Origin: Macrotrachela quadricornifera
Lineage: Eukaryota; Rotifera; Eurotatoria; Philodinida; Philodinidae
Assembly (NCBI GenBank): GCA_022393335.1
Contig: JAJEKB010020821.1
Span: 188,354-252,353 of the forward strand
DNA length: 64,000 bases
Reading direction: 5' to 3'
Of the stretch, positions 32,425-43,696 are shown piece by piece (positions within the stretch are counted from its first letter, which is position 1; every line of letters starts with the position of its first letter). The notes beneath the pieces were generated by a model. The model was given only the letters and a program-made list of their open reading frames with translations, was not told the origin of the DNA and searched no databases. The translations under genes were made by a program, and so were the position numbers.

Positions 32425-32656
32425 ACTGCGCACGTGTACAATACACGTGTGCACTTATATAGAATATATGAAGAAGAGCAAAAGAAGGAAAAGAAAAGTG
32501 ACTGACTTCTATCGTGTAAAGTGACGAAGGAATATTAGAATATACTTGTTAATGTAAGAATTGATAAAAAACAAATGAGTGAAGTTAAATGCAAATTCCC
32601 GATAATTTAAAATCATATTAAATTAACAAGAAACGACACCCAGTTTAATGCATTTT

Positions 32657-32783
32657 TAAGTACTTTAATCCACTTTTATGTACTTTAAAGGTACTTTAAG
32701 CTACTTTAAGGTACTTTAAGGTACTTTAAGATACTTTAAAGTACTTTAAAGTACTTTGAAATACTTTGAGGTACTTTAAACTA
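32657..32783 (+). repeat. tandem repeat, unit GTACTTTAAG (10 bp)
   Basis: About twelve copies of a 10-base unit close to GTACTTTAAG, with variants TACTTTAAAG, TACTTTGAAA and TACTTTGAGG. The first copies are irregular (TACTTTAATCCACTTTTATG). The unit length is close to one DNA helical turn. No gene overlaps it. Confidence 0.85.
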
Positions 32784-32851
32784 CAAAAGTACGGTGTTCC
32801 CCCCTTGGGTATGCTCCTTAATGTTGATATAATTATATATTCTAAACATGC

Positions 32852-32963
32852 CTGATGAAGTCCTGGCAATACAGAAACATCCGTTTGCCATGGAACGGCC
32901 TGTTTCTATTCACTCTCGCCCTCATCCTCACCCCTCCCTTGAGCAAGGACGAAATGCGTCGTA
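32852..32963 (+). ncRNA. hammerhead-ribozyme-like motif, split or with long stem II loop
   Basis: CTGATGAAGTCC at 32852-32863 and GAGCAAGGACGAAATGCGTC at 32941-32960 carry the two invariant hammerhead core boxes, CUGAUGA and GAAA, with complementary GUCC and GGAC as stem II. About 85 bases lie between the stem II strands, where the minus-strand copy at 16547-16509 has only a short loop. Sequence after the motif (GTCGTAA..ACTCACCC) is also shared by both copies. Cleavage activity is uncertain. Confidence 0.45.
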
Positions 32964-33404
32964 AATAGCTTTGATATACCTTGTAAACTCACCCACTCTC
33001 ACACCCTCACGCTCACTCTCTATTCATCCATTTAACCACTCATTCATTTATTTATTTATTTTCGTTATTTATTTATTAAAAAAGTAAAATTTCACTAAAA
33101 AACTCATTAGAATTTAAAAATGGTGTAAAAAACATTTATCTATCAGTAGTCATTTCTTACTCGTGTTCATAATTCATTTATTGATTGTTAACTCGATAAG
33201 TTCACATCTTCACCCTCATTCTTTTACACCCTACGCATCGAAAAGACATTGGAGAAAGAATTTTCGTTATTCTTTCATTATTTGAATAAACGACATCTGG
33301 ACAAGATAGCTGCATTGGTCCACTCATCTCTCGCTGAAACAAAATAACAATTCTGAATCATCGAGAAAAATTCCCTGTTCGACCCTATGACATTGTGCTT
33401 TCTA

Positions 33405-33960
33405 TAGGGTGTCCCATAAATCATTGAACGACTTTAAAATATCATGTCTCAACTATAGATGTAGCAAACGAGTTGATTCTTTTGTCAATGATAGAGGCAC
33501 ACTCATGCTGTATGCCTATAAAGGCATGCCTAAACAAACACTTTGTTATGTATCACTATTGATTGCCACAAAAAAAACTGTCTTTCCACATATAGGAAAA
33601 AGCAATGTGCAGAGTGACGTAAAAGTCACTTTGCTATAAAAAAATTGAATATTTCCATTCCGTCTCGAGCAAATGAGTTGATTCTTTTTATCCTTGATAA
33701 TGGTATGCTGCAGCTCTATATTCATAAAGGTATACTTAAAGGAATCCCTTGTTAAACAATCCTTTCTCCTACCACGTGACCAAGTAAATTTTTTGTGAAG
33801 ATCAATACTGATACATAGCAAAGTGTCTCTTTAGACATGTCTTTGTAGATATAAAGCATGAACATGCCTCTATCATTGACAAAAGAATCAACTCGTTTGC
33901 TAGATCTGTAGTTGAGATATGATATTTTAAAGCCGTTCAGTAATCTCTGGGACACCATAT
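33405..33960. mobile_element. inverted-repeat MITE with TATA-flanked GGTGTCCCA ends
   Basis: The left end reads TATAGGGTGTCCCATAAATC and the right end, inverted, reads TATATGGTGTCCCAGAGATT. The arms of about 230 bp keep GCAAACGAGTTGATTCTTTT and GTCAATGATAGAGGCA. A third, diverged copy of the arm (GCAAATGAGTTGATTCTTTT near 33670) lies in direct orientation inside, so the module is present three times. The TATA flanks fit a TA-targeting Tc1/mariner-like origin. Non-coding. Confidence 0.7.
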
Positions 33961-34210
33961 ACATTGAAGCTCATTAAAAATAACTAGCTTGCTGAGATCA
34001 ATTATTCATCTGTATCATTATTGGACCAAGTGAAACGATCATTCAATCAACTGTTGTTAACGCATTGTGAGTTGATATTTAAGGAAAAGAAGCATATTTA
34101 AAAAAATCCCCATTGTTCCTGAGGATTATTTCAAAAGTTTTGTTGCAAAAAATATATCAATTTAAAAAGAATCTGTTCAATAGGAAATTATTTTCTGATG
34201 ATAACCACAA

Positions 34211-34820
34211 TAACGGGTGGGTCAGGTTGAATGACCGCGCTTTGTGTTGCAATTTTCAATCGCTTAATACGTTGTATATTTTTAATTTGACCAATATATT
34301 ATTTATTTTTATGCATGAAATTTTATAACGTTAAAACTAATATACATTTCGCCATTTTAATGACATATTTTTTCATTTTTCAGATCTCTAAATGCTTATT
34401 GACAGTAAGCGATATCAAAACAGTACCTTTGCGACAGTTAAAAACCGTATTTATCCGTAGTATCTGACACGAAAATCCGGTGAATGCGTTATATTAAAAA
34501 ACAATATATACCACAAGATGCAGCGTGAAAATCTCTACAATTTACGAAGTACAATTTATTTTATATATACACTTGTTTTTAAAATGAGTAAAATTCTGTG
34601 TGACCAATAAGTTATTGTTTTCGCACAGTTGAAATTTGATCGCTCCAAATTTTGCCAATTTTGGAAGCACAAGTGCAACTCTAGGAAAGCTGTCCGATGT
34701 AAATTGTAGAGCTTTCCGTGCTGCATCTAATGGTATATTTTGTTTTTTTTTTAATACAAGGTATTAAGTGATTGAAAATCATAACACAAACCGTGGCCAT
34801 TCAACCTGGCCCACCCGTTA
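34211..34820. mobile_element. 610-bp TA-flanked MITE just upstream of the RdRP gene
   Basis: The left end TAACGGGTGGGTCAGGTTGA and inverted right end TAACGGGTGGGCCAGGTTGA match for over 60 bp. TA at both borders fits the target duplication of a Tc1/mariner-type element. The interior carries GATGCAGCGTGAAAATCTCT and its inverted copy AGAGCTTTCCGTGCTGCATC, a module also found in the element at 45306-46278. The right end lies 93 bases before the RdRP start codon. Confidence 0.75.
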
Positions 34821-34913
34821 GTTCGTAATATCTATTTCTTTCTTTATGTTCATTAGAACTTTCTCCTCGAAATAATATGATTTATTGCAAACTGTTCTAG
34901 AAAACGTTATGTG

Positions 34914-37900
34914 ATGTCTTTATACCATACCGATGATGAATGCTATGATGAATTCAACAATGAATCCGAAGATGCATTCAATAATGAATCCGATGATGAA
35001 TTCAATAATGAATCCGATGGCGAAGGCAATAATGAATGCTACGATGAATTCAATAATGAATCCGATGATGAATTCAATAATGAATCCGATGATGAATTCA
35101 ATAATGGATCCGATGACGAAGGCAATAATGAATGCTATGATGAATTCAATAATGAATCCGATGGCGAAGGCAATAATGAATGCTACGATGAATTCAATAA
35201 TGAATCCGATGATGAATTCAATAATGAATCCGATGATGACTTCAATAATAAATCCGATGATGAAGGCAATAATGAATTGTATGATGACTTCAATAATGAA
35301 TGGGACGATGAAGACAATAATGAATGGGATGATAAATCCGATGATATTGTCGATCAAGAGACTATCGAACGAGGACGATTGGCACTGGCCATATCACTAA
35401 ATAATATTAAAAATACTACAAGCATAACAACAGAGTTTGGTGATTCTATCCGATGGTATTTAGTAGCGACATCGATATTTTCGAATACAACCGATATATC
35501 ACCTTACATTCTGTCAGTGAATAAGCCAAACAAGATGTCTTTAGCCTCAAACACGATCTACGTTGGTAACATACATAATCAATCTTTTTGGCGAGAGGTA
35601 AAAGCGTTTTTCGTTGCCCTTGGTTGTGATGTCGCATATGTTAACTTAAAATGTGACAATGTAAGGATTGCATTTTGAAGCTTATGTTGGAATTTCTCTT
35701 GTCTATTTAGAGTGGTCGCTCTGGATTTGCTTTTGTTCGTTTTCGTTCAGCAGAAATAGCAGAAAAAGTGCTTGATTCATATAGCAGCTATCCATGGATA
35801 TTTAGATTCAAAAATCTTCAATTGAAAATTGGTCGTCCGAAGGAAAAATCTAAAACTCCTCAATCAGCTCCTAATGTAAATAATCCAAATGTACGAACTT
35901 GTAAGGAAGCGTTTAAAATTAATGTTTCTGAAGTTCATTATGGAACACTCCTGACACCTTCAGTTATGAAAAATATTCAAACAAATTTGAACTATGAATT
36001 CAAATTTGGCCTTATTGCTCAAACTCTAGTGCTACCGAATACCGACATCACTTCTCGATTTGAAATCGATCAAGAAAAACGAAAATTCGCTTTTGTTTTA
36101 TCTGCTTGTTCAGATGATTCTGACGTACGGTCAGAATTAAAGTGTGAATGGAATTTTCGAGAGTAAGTTTTTCTCAATTCATTCGATGAAACATAAAAAG
36201 CATTTTAACATATCTTGAAGTATGTATTTATTTTATTTTAGCTTAAAAGGCAATCAGATGAGACCTGTTTGGGTGAACGATTCATTGCTCTATTTCTTAA
36301 TTGAATTGAAACGACCGCCAATTATTACCAATAATTGTTATTCGATTTCATTGGGACATGAATCTAGTCGAATAATTGAAACACGTCAACCTGGTAGCAT
36401 ACTTCTTGCTCATGCCAACGCTTGGCTCTTTCCATTACCTGTTGACGATCAGAATTGTTGCGGAGAACTATTTAAATATCTTCGTGATTACAATTTATCC
36501 CCATGTGGATTTACCGAAAGTAATATTTTTCATTGGATCAATTCTTCAGATGGTGTACGGCAACATCTTGATCATGTCCATTTATTATCCAATAAAGAAT
36601 GGATTAGTCGAAACGAAGTTTTTGTGGAGAATTTTCTCGATCATCGATGGCCAAAGTATCCATTTGAAACAAAATTTGAAATAATGAAACTTATTTCAAA
36701 ACATATTGTAACAGTTAATGATTTGATTGTTGACGAATGCCTTGATATTATTTTATCGAAGTGTTCAATCAATACATTGATTGCTTGTACAGGTGTGTGA
36801 GTTCTTCACTGTTAATTTTAGAATTCAAAAAATGATATTTTGCTGTCGTCTTAGATAAAATTATTGAGTTTGCTCCACGTTGGCTTCATGCAACATGTGA
36901 TAATGACGATGATGATTGGGATGATGACCATATTGATAAGCAAGAAATATTACCGCCTCTTCATTCTGATTTTCCAACAGCCCTTCCAGATTTTCCTTCT
37001 ACTAGGATTTCTTCCAATATGACTGCATGCATCGATGCCTCAAACACGACGTCTATACCCATAAGATCTATTCTGAAAACTACAGGACGTCATCTTGGTT
37101 CTCTTAGTCATCTTCTGTTGCTAGCTCTGAATGAAATGATTCATAAACAGGTACTTCATTTGGCACCAAGCAGCGAGATATACTTCACTAAACATGAGTT
37201 GCAAACTGACAATGCTAGGCCGTTTTTGATGCGCAAAGTATACATAACACCCTCTACAATTCTACATGAAGGGCCATACAGAGAAGAAAAATGTCTTGTA
37301 ACACGAAAGTTTGAAAAATATCAAGATCAATTTCTTCGTGTCACATTTCGTGATGAAGGTAAACTATTGATTTTTCTTCGTATATAAACACCTTGGTTAT
37401 TTTCTCTTATTAGACTACAGAAAATTACAAGGTTTTAATGGCAGTATGAGTAAATTGTACGAACGTATCAAGAAAATATTGCTTAATGGTATCAATATAT
37501 GTGATCGTCATTATGAGTTTGTAGCATTTTCCAGTTCACAACTGCGCGAACATTCATGTTGGATGTTCGCTAAGTTGAATGATGACCTATATGCAGATAA
37601 GATTCGTAAATGGATGGGTGATTTTGACAAGATTCGACCAGTTGCTAAAATGGCAGCTCGTGTAAGATATTTTTATTGACTCAAAACTGTCACTGTTTCA
37701 ACTTTTCAATAGTTAGGTCAATCGTTTTCAACAACTATCAATGGTATAGAGCTTCAAAGTGAAGAATACACAGAAATCTCTGATGTAATTATTGGAGATC
37801 ATAATTTTACAGACGGTATCGGTATCATCGCACCATGGCTCGCCGATAAGTTAGTGAAACAGACAAAGTGTGACGATAACGCATCCTGCCCAAGTGCATT

Positions 37901-40044
37901 TCAAATTCGTTGTAGTGGCTACAAAGGTTCGTTGGTAGTGTTTAATGTCCGATGGTTCTTTTTTCTATACTGATTTTCTTTTTTGTTGTTTAGGAATGGT
38001 ATGTTTAGATGTTGCTAAAAGAATTATCTCTCCAAATGTTGGTATAAATTTTCGAAAATCAATGAATAAATTTGATTCGAAAAATCTCTCTATTGACGTT
38101 GTTCGAATGTCATCAATGCCGACAAGTACAACACTCAATCGACAAATCATTCTCCTTTTGTCATCTCTTGGTATTGAAGATAAAATTTTTCTATCAATGC
38201 AAGAAAAGATGCTCCATCAAATAAAAGGTCTGATGGGAAAGACACAGCAAGCTTGCAGTGCCTTACAAGAATTCAATGAAACAGGTGGTAATAGATGGAA
38301 TAAATTTCTCATAGAATATCTTAGAACATTTGAAGGACAAAAAGACCCATTTGCTCGACATATACTTCTCAATTATCAAGCATTTCTTGTAAAAGAATTA
38401 AAAACCAAATCAAAAATCTTTGTCAAAAAATCATGGAATCTTCTTGGTGTCATTGATGAAACAAGAACACTTCGATATGGTCAAGTTTTCATACAAATCG
38501 CAAAAAATGATGAACAAAATGGTTCGAAAGAAATATTAAAAGGGCCTGTAGTTGTAACACGGAACCCTTGTTTTCATCCAGGTACATTCACGATCCCGAA
38601 CACCTGTTGATTCTTTTTTTGTTATTCGATAGGTGACATTCGCCGTTTGGACGCTGTCGATGTACCTGCTTTACAAAGCTTAACAAACGTAATCGTTTTT
38701 CCAATGGATGGACCCCGTTCTCATACCGAAGAAATGTCTGGTGGAGATCTTGATGGTGATACATATTGGATAAGTAATGATCCTCAATTGATATTTGAAG
38801 CGAATGAAGAACCATTCGACTATCGTAATCAAGCAGTTGAAGCAGAGAAACAAGCTCAAATGAATCTAAACGAGCGATTGACAATCGCCGATGTTTGTGA
38901 TTTCTTTGTTGAATATATTGAAGCCGATAAGTAAATTTTAGTTTTATTCTTCTAAAAAGTAAATTATCATTGCTAGTCTGGGTATCATTGCCAATACTCA
39001 TATGGCCTTTGCTGATCAACTAACGAATGGATGCAAGGCGGAGCAGTGTCTTCAGCTCGCTCGCATGCACAGGTAATTAGTCGAAACCGAATGATTATCT
39101 CAGCAGTAATATATAACTTTAAAGTTCTTTCGATTTCGTGTTCTAGTGTGGCAGTCGATTATGCTAAAAATGGTGTCAGTGCACCTCGTCTTATAGCTGA
39201 TCTACGTCCGGATCGTTATCCACATTATATGGAGAAGAAAGGCAAAACTCAATACCAGTCTCATACAGTTCTTGGACAATTATACGATCAGGTGAAACAG
39301 TATAAGATTCATTCGAACGACGATCTACAAGTAGAAAAACAGATTCAAGAAACATCATCATTTCCATATGATAAATTAATTATAGATGAAAACAATCATT
39401 ATACAGAAGATGCTCGTATTACAAAAGATGCTTATGATCGAGAATTACGACGTGTTATGCGCCAATACGGAATCAAAAGTGAGGCCGAAGTACTTACTGG
39501 CTATATACTTAAATTTACAACAAAACAATATGCTAAACAGAACAACTTATTTGATTTAAGAAATGAAATAAATCATGCAGTAAAAGCGATCCGGGAAAAG
39601 TAAATTTGTTTTGATTTAATCAAATAAATAATATTTCATGATATGTTTAGATATCTACGTTTATTTTGGGAGGAATTTTATCAGATTCCTCAGGATGAAG
39701 AAAATGAAATGGTTCCAAAGTGGAAAGAAATAGCCAAACGTTTAACTTGGCAAAATCAACTTGACGGACTCACATTTTTCAGAAATGACTCGCATCGAGA
39801 TGAGGTATTCAAGAAAGCATCTGCTTGGTTTCTTGTTACTTACACATCGTGGATGGAATTAATCGAATCTAAGAGAAGAAAAGGGAATACAACGTACAAC
39901 AATCAACAGCAACAATTTTGCGGTTTGTTCAGCTTTGCTTGGCTCGTCTATCCAGTTTTATTTAAAATTTTTGATGAGCAAAAATATTTAGTGAAAGAAA
40001 AAAAAGAGAAGAAATCGAAGAATATGAAAGATTCAACAACATAA
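34914..40044 (+). CDS. cellular RNA-dependent RNA polymerase with N-terminal RRM, 11 exons
   Basis: Eleven exons: 34914-35660, 35711-36162, 36242-36792, 36855-37358, 37414-37661, 37713-37926, 37994-38581, 38633-38930, 38977-39072, 39147-39599, 39651-40044. All ten introns are GT-AG, 46-79 nt, and every junction keeps frame, giving 1514 residues. Residues 1-145 are acidic repeats of DEFNNESD type. An RRM follows at about 208-290, with RNP2 IYVGNI and RNP1 SGFAFVRF. The RdRP core includes GIGIIAPWLA, the HPGDIRRLDAVDVP motif rebuilt across intron 7, and the catalytic SGGDLDGDTYW near residue 1140, whose Asp residues bind Mg. Cellular RdRPs copy RNA into dsRNA to make or amplify small silencing RNAs. 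They are lost in most animals but expanded in bdelloids. ATG 34914 is chosen because the frame opens just before it at a GTG. No stop or missing catalytic residue: probably functional. Confidence 0.92.
34926..35340 (+). repeat. coding minisatellite, 24-bp unit, encodes DEFNNESD
   Basis: About seventeen copies of a 24-base unit close to GATGAATTCAATAATGAATC plus CGAT, inside RdRP exon 1. Variants replace GATGAATTC by GGCGAAGGC or TGCTACGAT, forming a higher-order pattern. The unit length is a multiple of three, so copy changes keep frame. The same DNA is open in other frames on both strands, which creates false long frames (34920-35357 minus, 34933-35400 plus). Confidence 0.9.
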
Positions 40045-43000
40045 TGAATTCCAGCAACATTCATTTTTATTTATTTTTCTTCGAACTTTTGATTTCACAT
40101 CATCAAACCAAGAATTTTCTGATTTTTATCGGTTATACACAAGAAATCAAAAGAAAACTGATGATCTTTATATTAATTTATGTTATTCAAAGAAAAATCA
40201 ATATGAATAGAAATTACTTCGTGATACTTTTCATACCCACGGAAAACTTATTAAAGAGAAACCGTGGTTGATTGCGGTGTATGAAGTTGAGTTTCTGTTT
40301 GGTTAATGTTAACCACGGGAGTCAGACCGCGTATTAGGTTAAAAAAGATCGCCCAAATCCGCGGTTTCTGAAGACTGAGACTATTGATGGTTTACAAAAA
40401 AATCTATCATCCTTGTAGGGGTAGTTATTTTCTGAAACCTGTCTATAGTCATTTGGTTGCAGACTTTCGATATTGCGATTGCAGCTTTGTTATTTGTTAG
40501 GTGGTTCCACATCGCGATCTATATCTATCATACCTCCGATCATTTCAATTCTTCTACTTTTACCAAGATTCGAATTCCCTATCATATAATTTTGATGTCA
40601 TCATTCCATTGAACTATATTGGGATGTTTATAGAAAAATTGAATGTGATGTATATTCTGATAAACACTATCAAGTGTTTTAGAGGATGTCTATATGTAAG
40701 ATAAATATAGTTTATGTAAAATTGCGATGTTCACCTAGATTGATTAAAACGTCTCTTACTTGAATTCGTTTGAACTAACATAGACTTCATAATACTTTAT
40801 TTATCCTGTCTCTGCTTGGCTTATAGAAATAGAATTTTATTCAGATATTTTCGTGGAATGAAATCATAGTCAGAGAAAAATTCCATTTCTGTAGGAATGA
40901 AATACAACTAAAACCGCGGTCTGCACAATATTGAAAAATGCAAAACTATTCGGCCCTAAAAAACCCTAGTGACTGCTAAAAAGTACCGTGAATAAAACCC
41001 TCGCTTTTAGTATTATTAAATATCTAAATTTATTAATTTCAACTGCACACTTACGTAAACGATTGAAATTTACTCCTATTTTCTTCTAAAACAGTTGGAA
41101 TCGTCATCGTTTTAATGTATATTCTAATTTGAACATAGAGAACCAATCCTGTAAAGCAACAGTATTTCGTATAAATTTTGAAAAGATCTCCAGAAAGATA
41201 GGTGAAGGTTGTTATGAGAATAAGAATCTAGCCATTTCTTAAAATATCAAAGTTTTACACCGAAAAATTTTCATTTCATCGAACAGTTGCATTTCAGCCG
41301 TACCGAACTTTTTTCGAACCGCAATTTTTGACGGTATCGATACCGCGATCTTGTTTGAGTGCACTGCGGTTAAATGTATTGGCGTTCCACCGAACCGCGT
41401 TTGATGGTGGTTCGTTAAGAGGATATCGTAGCCACTACGAGAAAAACGCGGTTGAGCGCGATTTCAACTATATTCTTTTAGTCTGCTTTTAAAAATAACA
41501 ATCACATTATTATATCGTACCCTATTAGAAGTAAAGCCTACATTTTAATATAATATTATTCGTTACTGGTAAACAAAATCTCGAACAATTTCTTGTAGAA
41601 ATGAAAAATGAAATGACTATTGCTACAACATTTTATTGAACTGAGTTCAAATTCCATTATTATACAATTTCATTCGAAAATGATCGACAATTTATTTCTA
41701 GACGAGGGAAGTCTTTCGTTCGAACTACATTGAAACAATAAAAATACAAAATCGAATCTGAATGGAACGGATTCTTGAAATAGAACAACTGATTCGATTC
41801 ACATAGATTGCTTATATTCATAAGACTCATTCTGAATGTTCAAATTCATTATCCGATTATAAGTATATGAAATCATTTAATTTTAACATTTCTCAAATTT
41901 TTTGCATGACAATCTGATCGGTTTTTTAATTTTTGTTTGCGTTCATTGTATTCATTGGAAATGAATGAATGAAGATTGGTGTGATAAGCAGATAAATGTC
42001 TCGTGAATTCTCTCAATAATCGAACGTTACACACTGTTTTACAAAAATGTCATGCTATTTGCATCAATTCCGACTAACGGTTATGTATAAAACGACTCTC
42101 GTCGTTTTTCAACATCTAAATGTGTTGCACTGGTTAGAGATTTTGTTTGAAAAAAGCGCAATCTGATAAAAATAGAGAGATTAACACAGCCAATTTTCAT
42201 AGATACGCATTATGATGAAAGTCACATCAGACGTCATTCTCACAACATTTTTATCATCGAATTTTATAAATTGAAATTAATCCTAGCCACAAATGAAGTT
42301 TTCTAATTTTTTTATACTCTCTTATTGGAATGAGTTTTAGTCATTCAAAAAGTGTGGAAAGTATGCATTATACAACGGAATTCAGGTCTATGAAACTTTG
42401 TCACGTAAAACTAAATGTCAAATTAATATTTTTGTTTAGAAAAATAATCTTCAGAATTACAATTTCGAAGAATAAAACTGATATTTTATTGGGAATCTTC
42501 AAGATAGAATGTAACTAATGATTCTCTTGTAATTCGCTAGATGTTCCAAAAAATATACGTATGTATTACATAATTGAATTTCTTTCAATTCTCGTTTACC
42601 TACATGTCTTTGTCAAAAATGTGATTCATACTGCGGATAGAATAAACTTTAATATAAAGAATTGACCAGAAATTGTGTTTTCAATGAATTTTGTTTGTTG
42701 TAATTCATTTGGACGAAATCGTTTCATTTCCATTTCTCTACATACTCTTCTAAAAATTTGTGTTACATTTAAAATGTTTGATCCTTGCACGTGTTCCTTT
42801 TTTCAGGGAAAATTCATAAATTCATCTCTGTCATTTGCTATTCGTCTTTTTTATCAAAATATACAAATATTCATGTAGCTGATTAAGAGAACCAAAGTAA
42901 AAGGATTGACTATCTTTAATACAGAAATATCAGAGGTAGGTCTTCCATTATAAGACATTAAATTATGGAATTTCATCCTGAATATCAAGAAAGCTTTATG

Positions 43001-43696
43001 AACGTACTTTTAATCCACTAAAGTACACATTCCCAATCCGAGATGTATTAGCTGACTTTAAACCATTATAATATATATTATTAGTTATTCTTACTCTGCT
43101 ACCAGTGTTGTTTTCTTCACTTCACTAAACAATTTGCTCAGTTGATTCATAGAAACAATAACTAAATCTTGTAGATTAGTGATGAAGTATCAAGAATACT
43201 ACTGTAGTGAGAAAGTGAAAATCGATTGAAACAGATAGTTTCTACACTGTGGAAGGAAGAGAAATTTTAGAGAGAATAATTTTGATTATTCTTGCTTAAT
43301 TGACTATACGAAGAAAAAATGCGATAAGTTGAAAATATATTATGCTCTCCATTAAGCCCCCGACTGAAAAAACTCTGTTTTCGTCAAAATCGTCAAAATT
43401 GAGATAAATGCATGGAAAGGTAGCTCGTCTTCTGGTCTTTCAGAAACGACATTGTTTTTTCTTCAGGGCCTCGTTTTTGGCCAGAATTTCCAATGATTTT
43501 TATTAGCCTCTTCTTGAAAAATATGCTTATTTTGAAAAAAAACGTAAAATGTTTTTCGTTTTTTCTCAGTTTATACCTTTTGGGTCATGCAACTCAAATT
43601 TCTCTCCCCAGGCTCATTCAATATATTTAATTGTTTTGTTTGAAATTACGTTTATTTCATATGAAAATTGCGCTCATAAAAAATACGCTATTGTTT
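40045..43696. other. 3.6 kb without recognised genes
   Basis: AT-rich. Several motifs near CCGCGGTT or AACCGCGTT cluster at 40245-40370, 40913-40922 and 41290-41470, suggesting a decayed repeat. No open frame with recognisable content. Confidence 0.4.

Larger units (their letters stand above)
32425..33404. other. repeat-rich stretch without genes
   Basis: Holds the 10-bp tandem repeat (32657-32783), the ribozyme-like motif (32852-32963) and a CTCACCCTCAC-rich patch near 32920-33025. No gene recognised. Confidence 0.4.

Noticed and set aside
31847..32441. Several long open frames on both strands across the N block
   Set aside because: They exist only because undetermined bases are read as open codons; real sequence at their ends is the palindrome arm.
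34920..35400. Long minus frame rich in Ile/Phe and a plus frame rich in Met/Asn/Ser
   Set aside because: By-products of the 24-bp minisatellite in other frames. The DEFNNESD frame continues into the RRM and RdRP, the others do not.
40245..41470. CCGCGGTT-like clusters as terminal inverted repeats of one element
   Set aside because: The copies are mostly in the same orientation and do not extend into matching arms.
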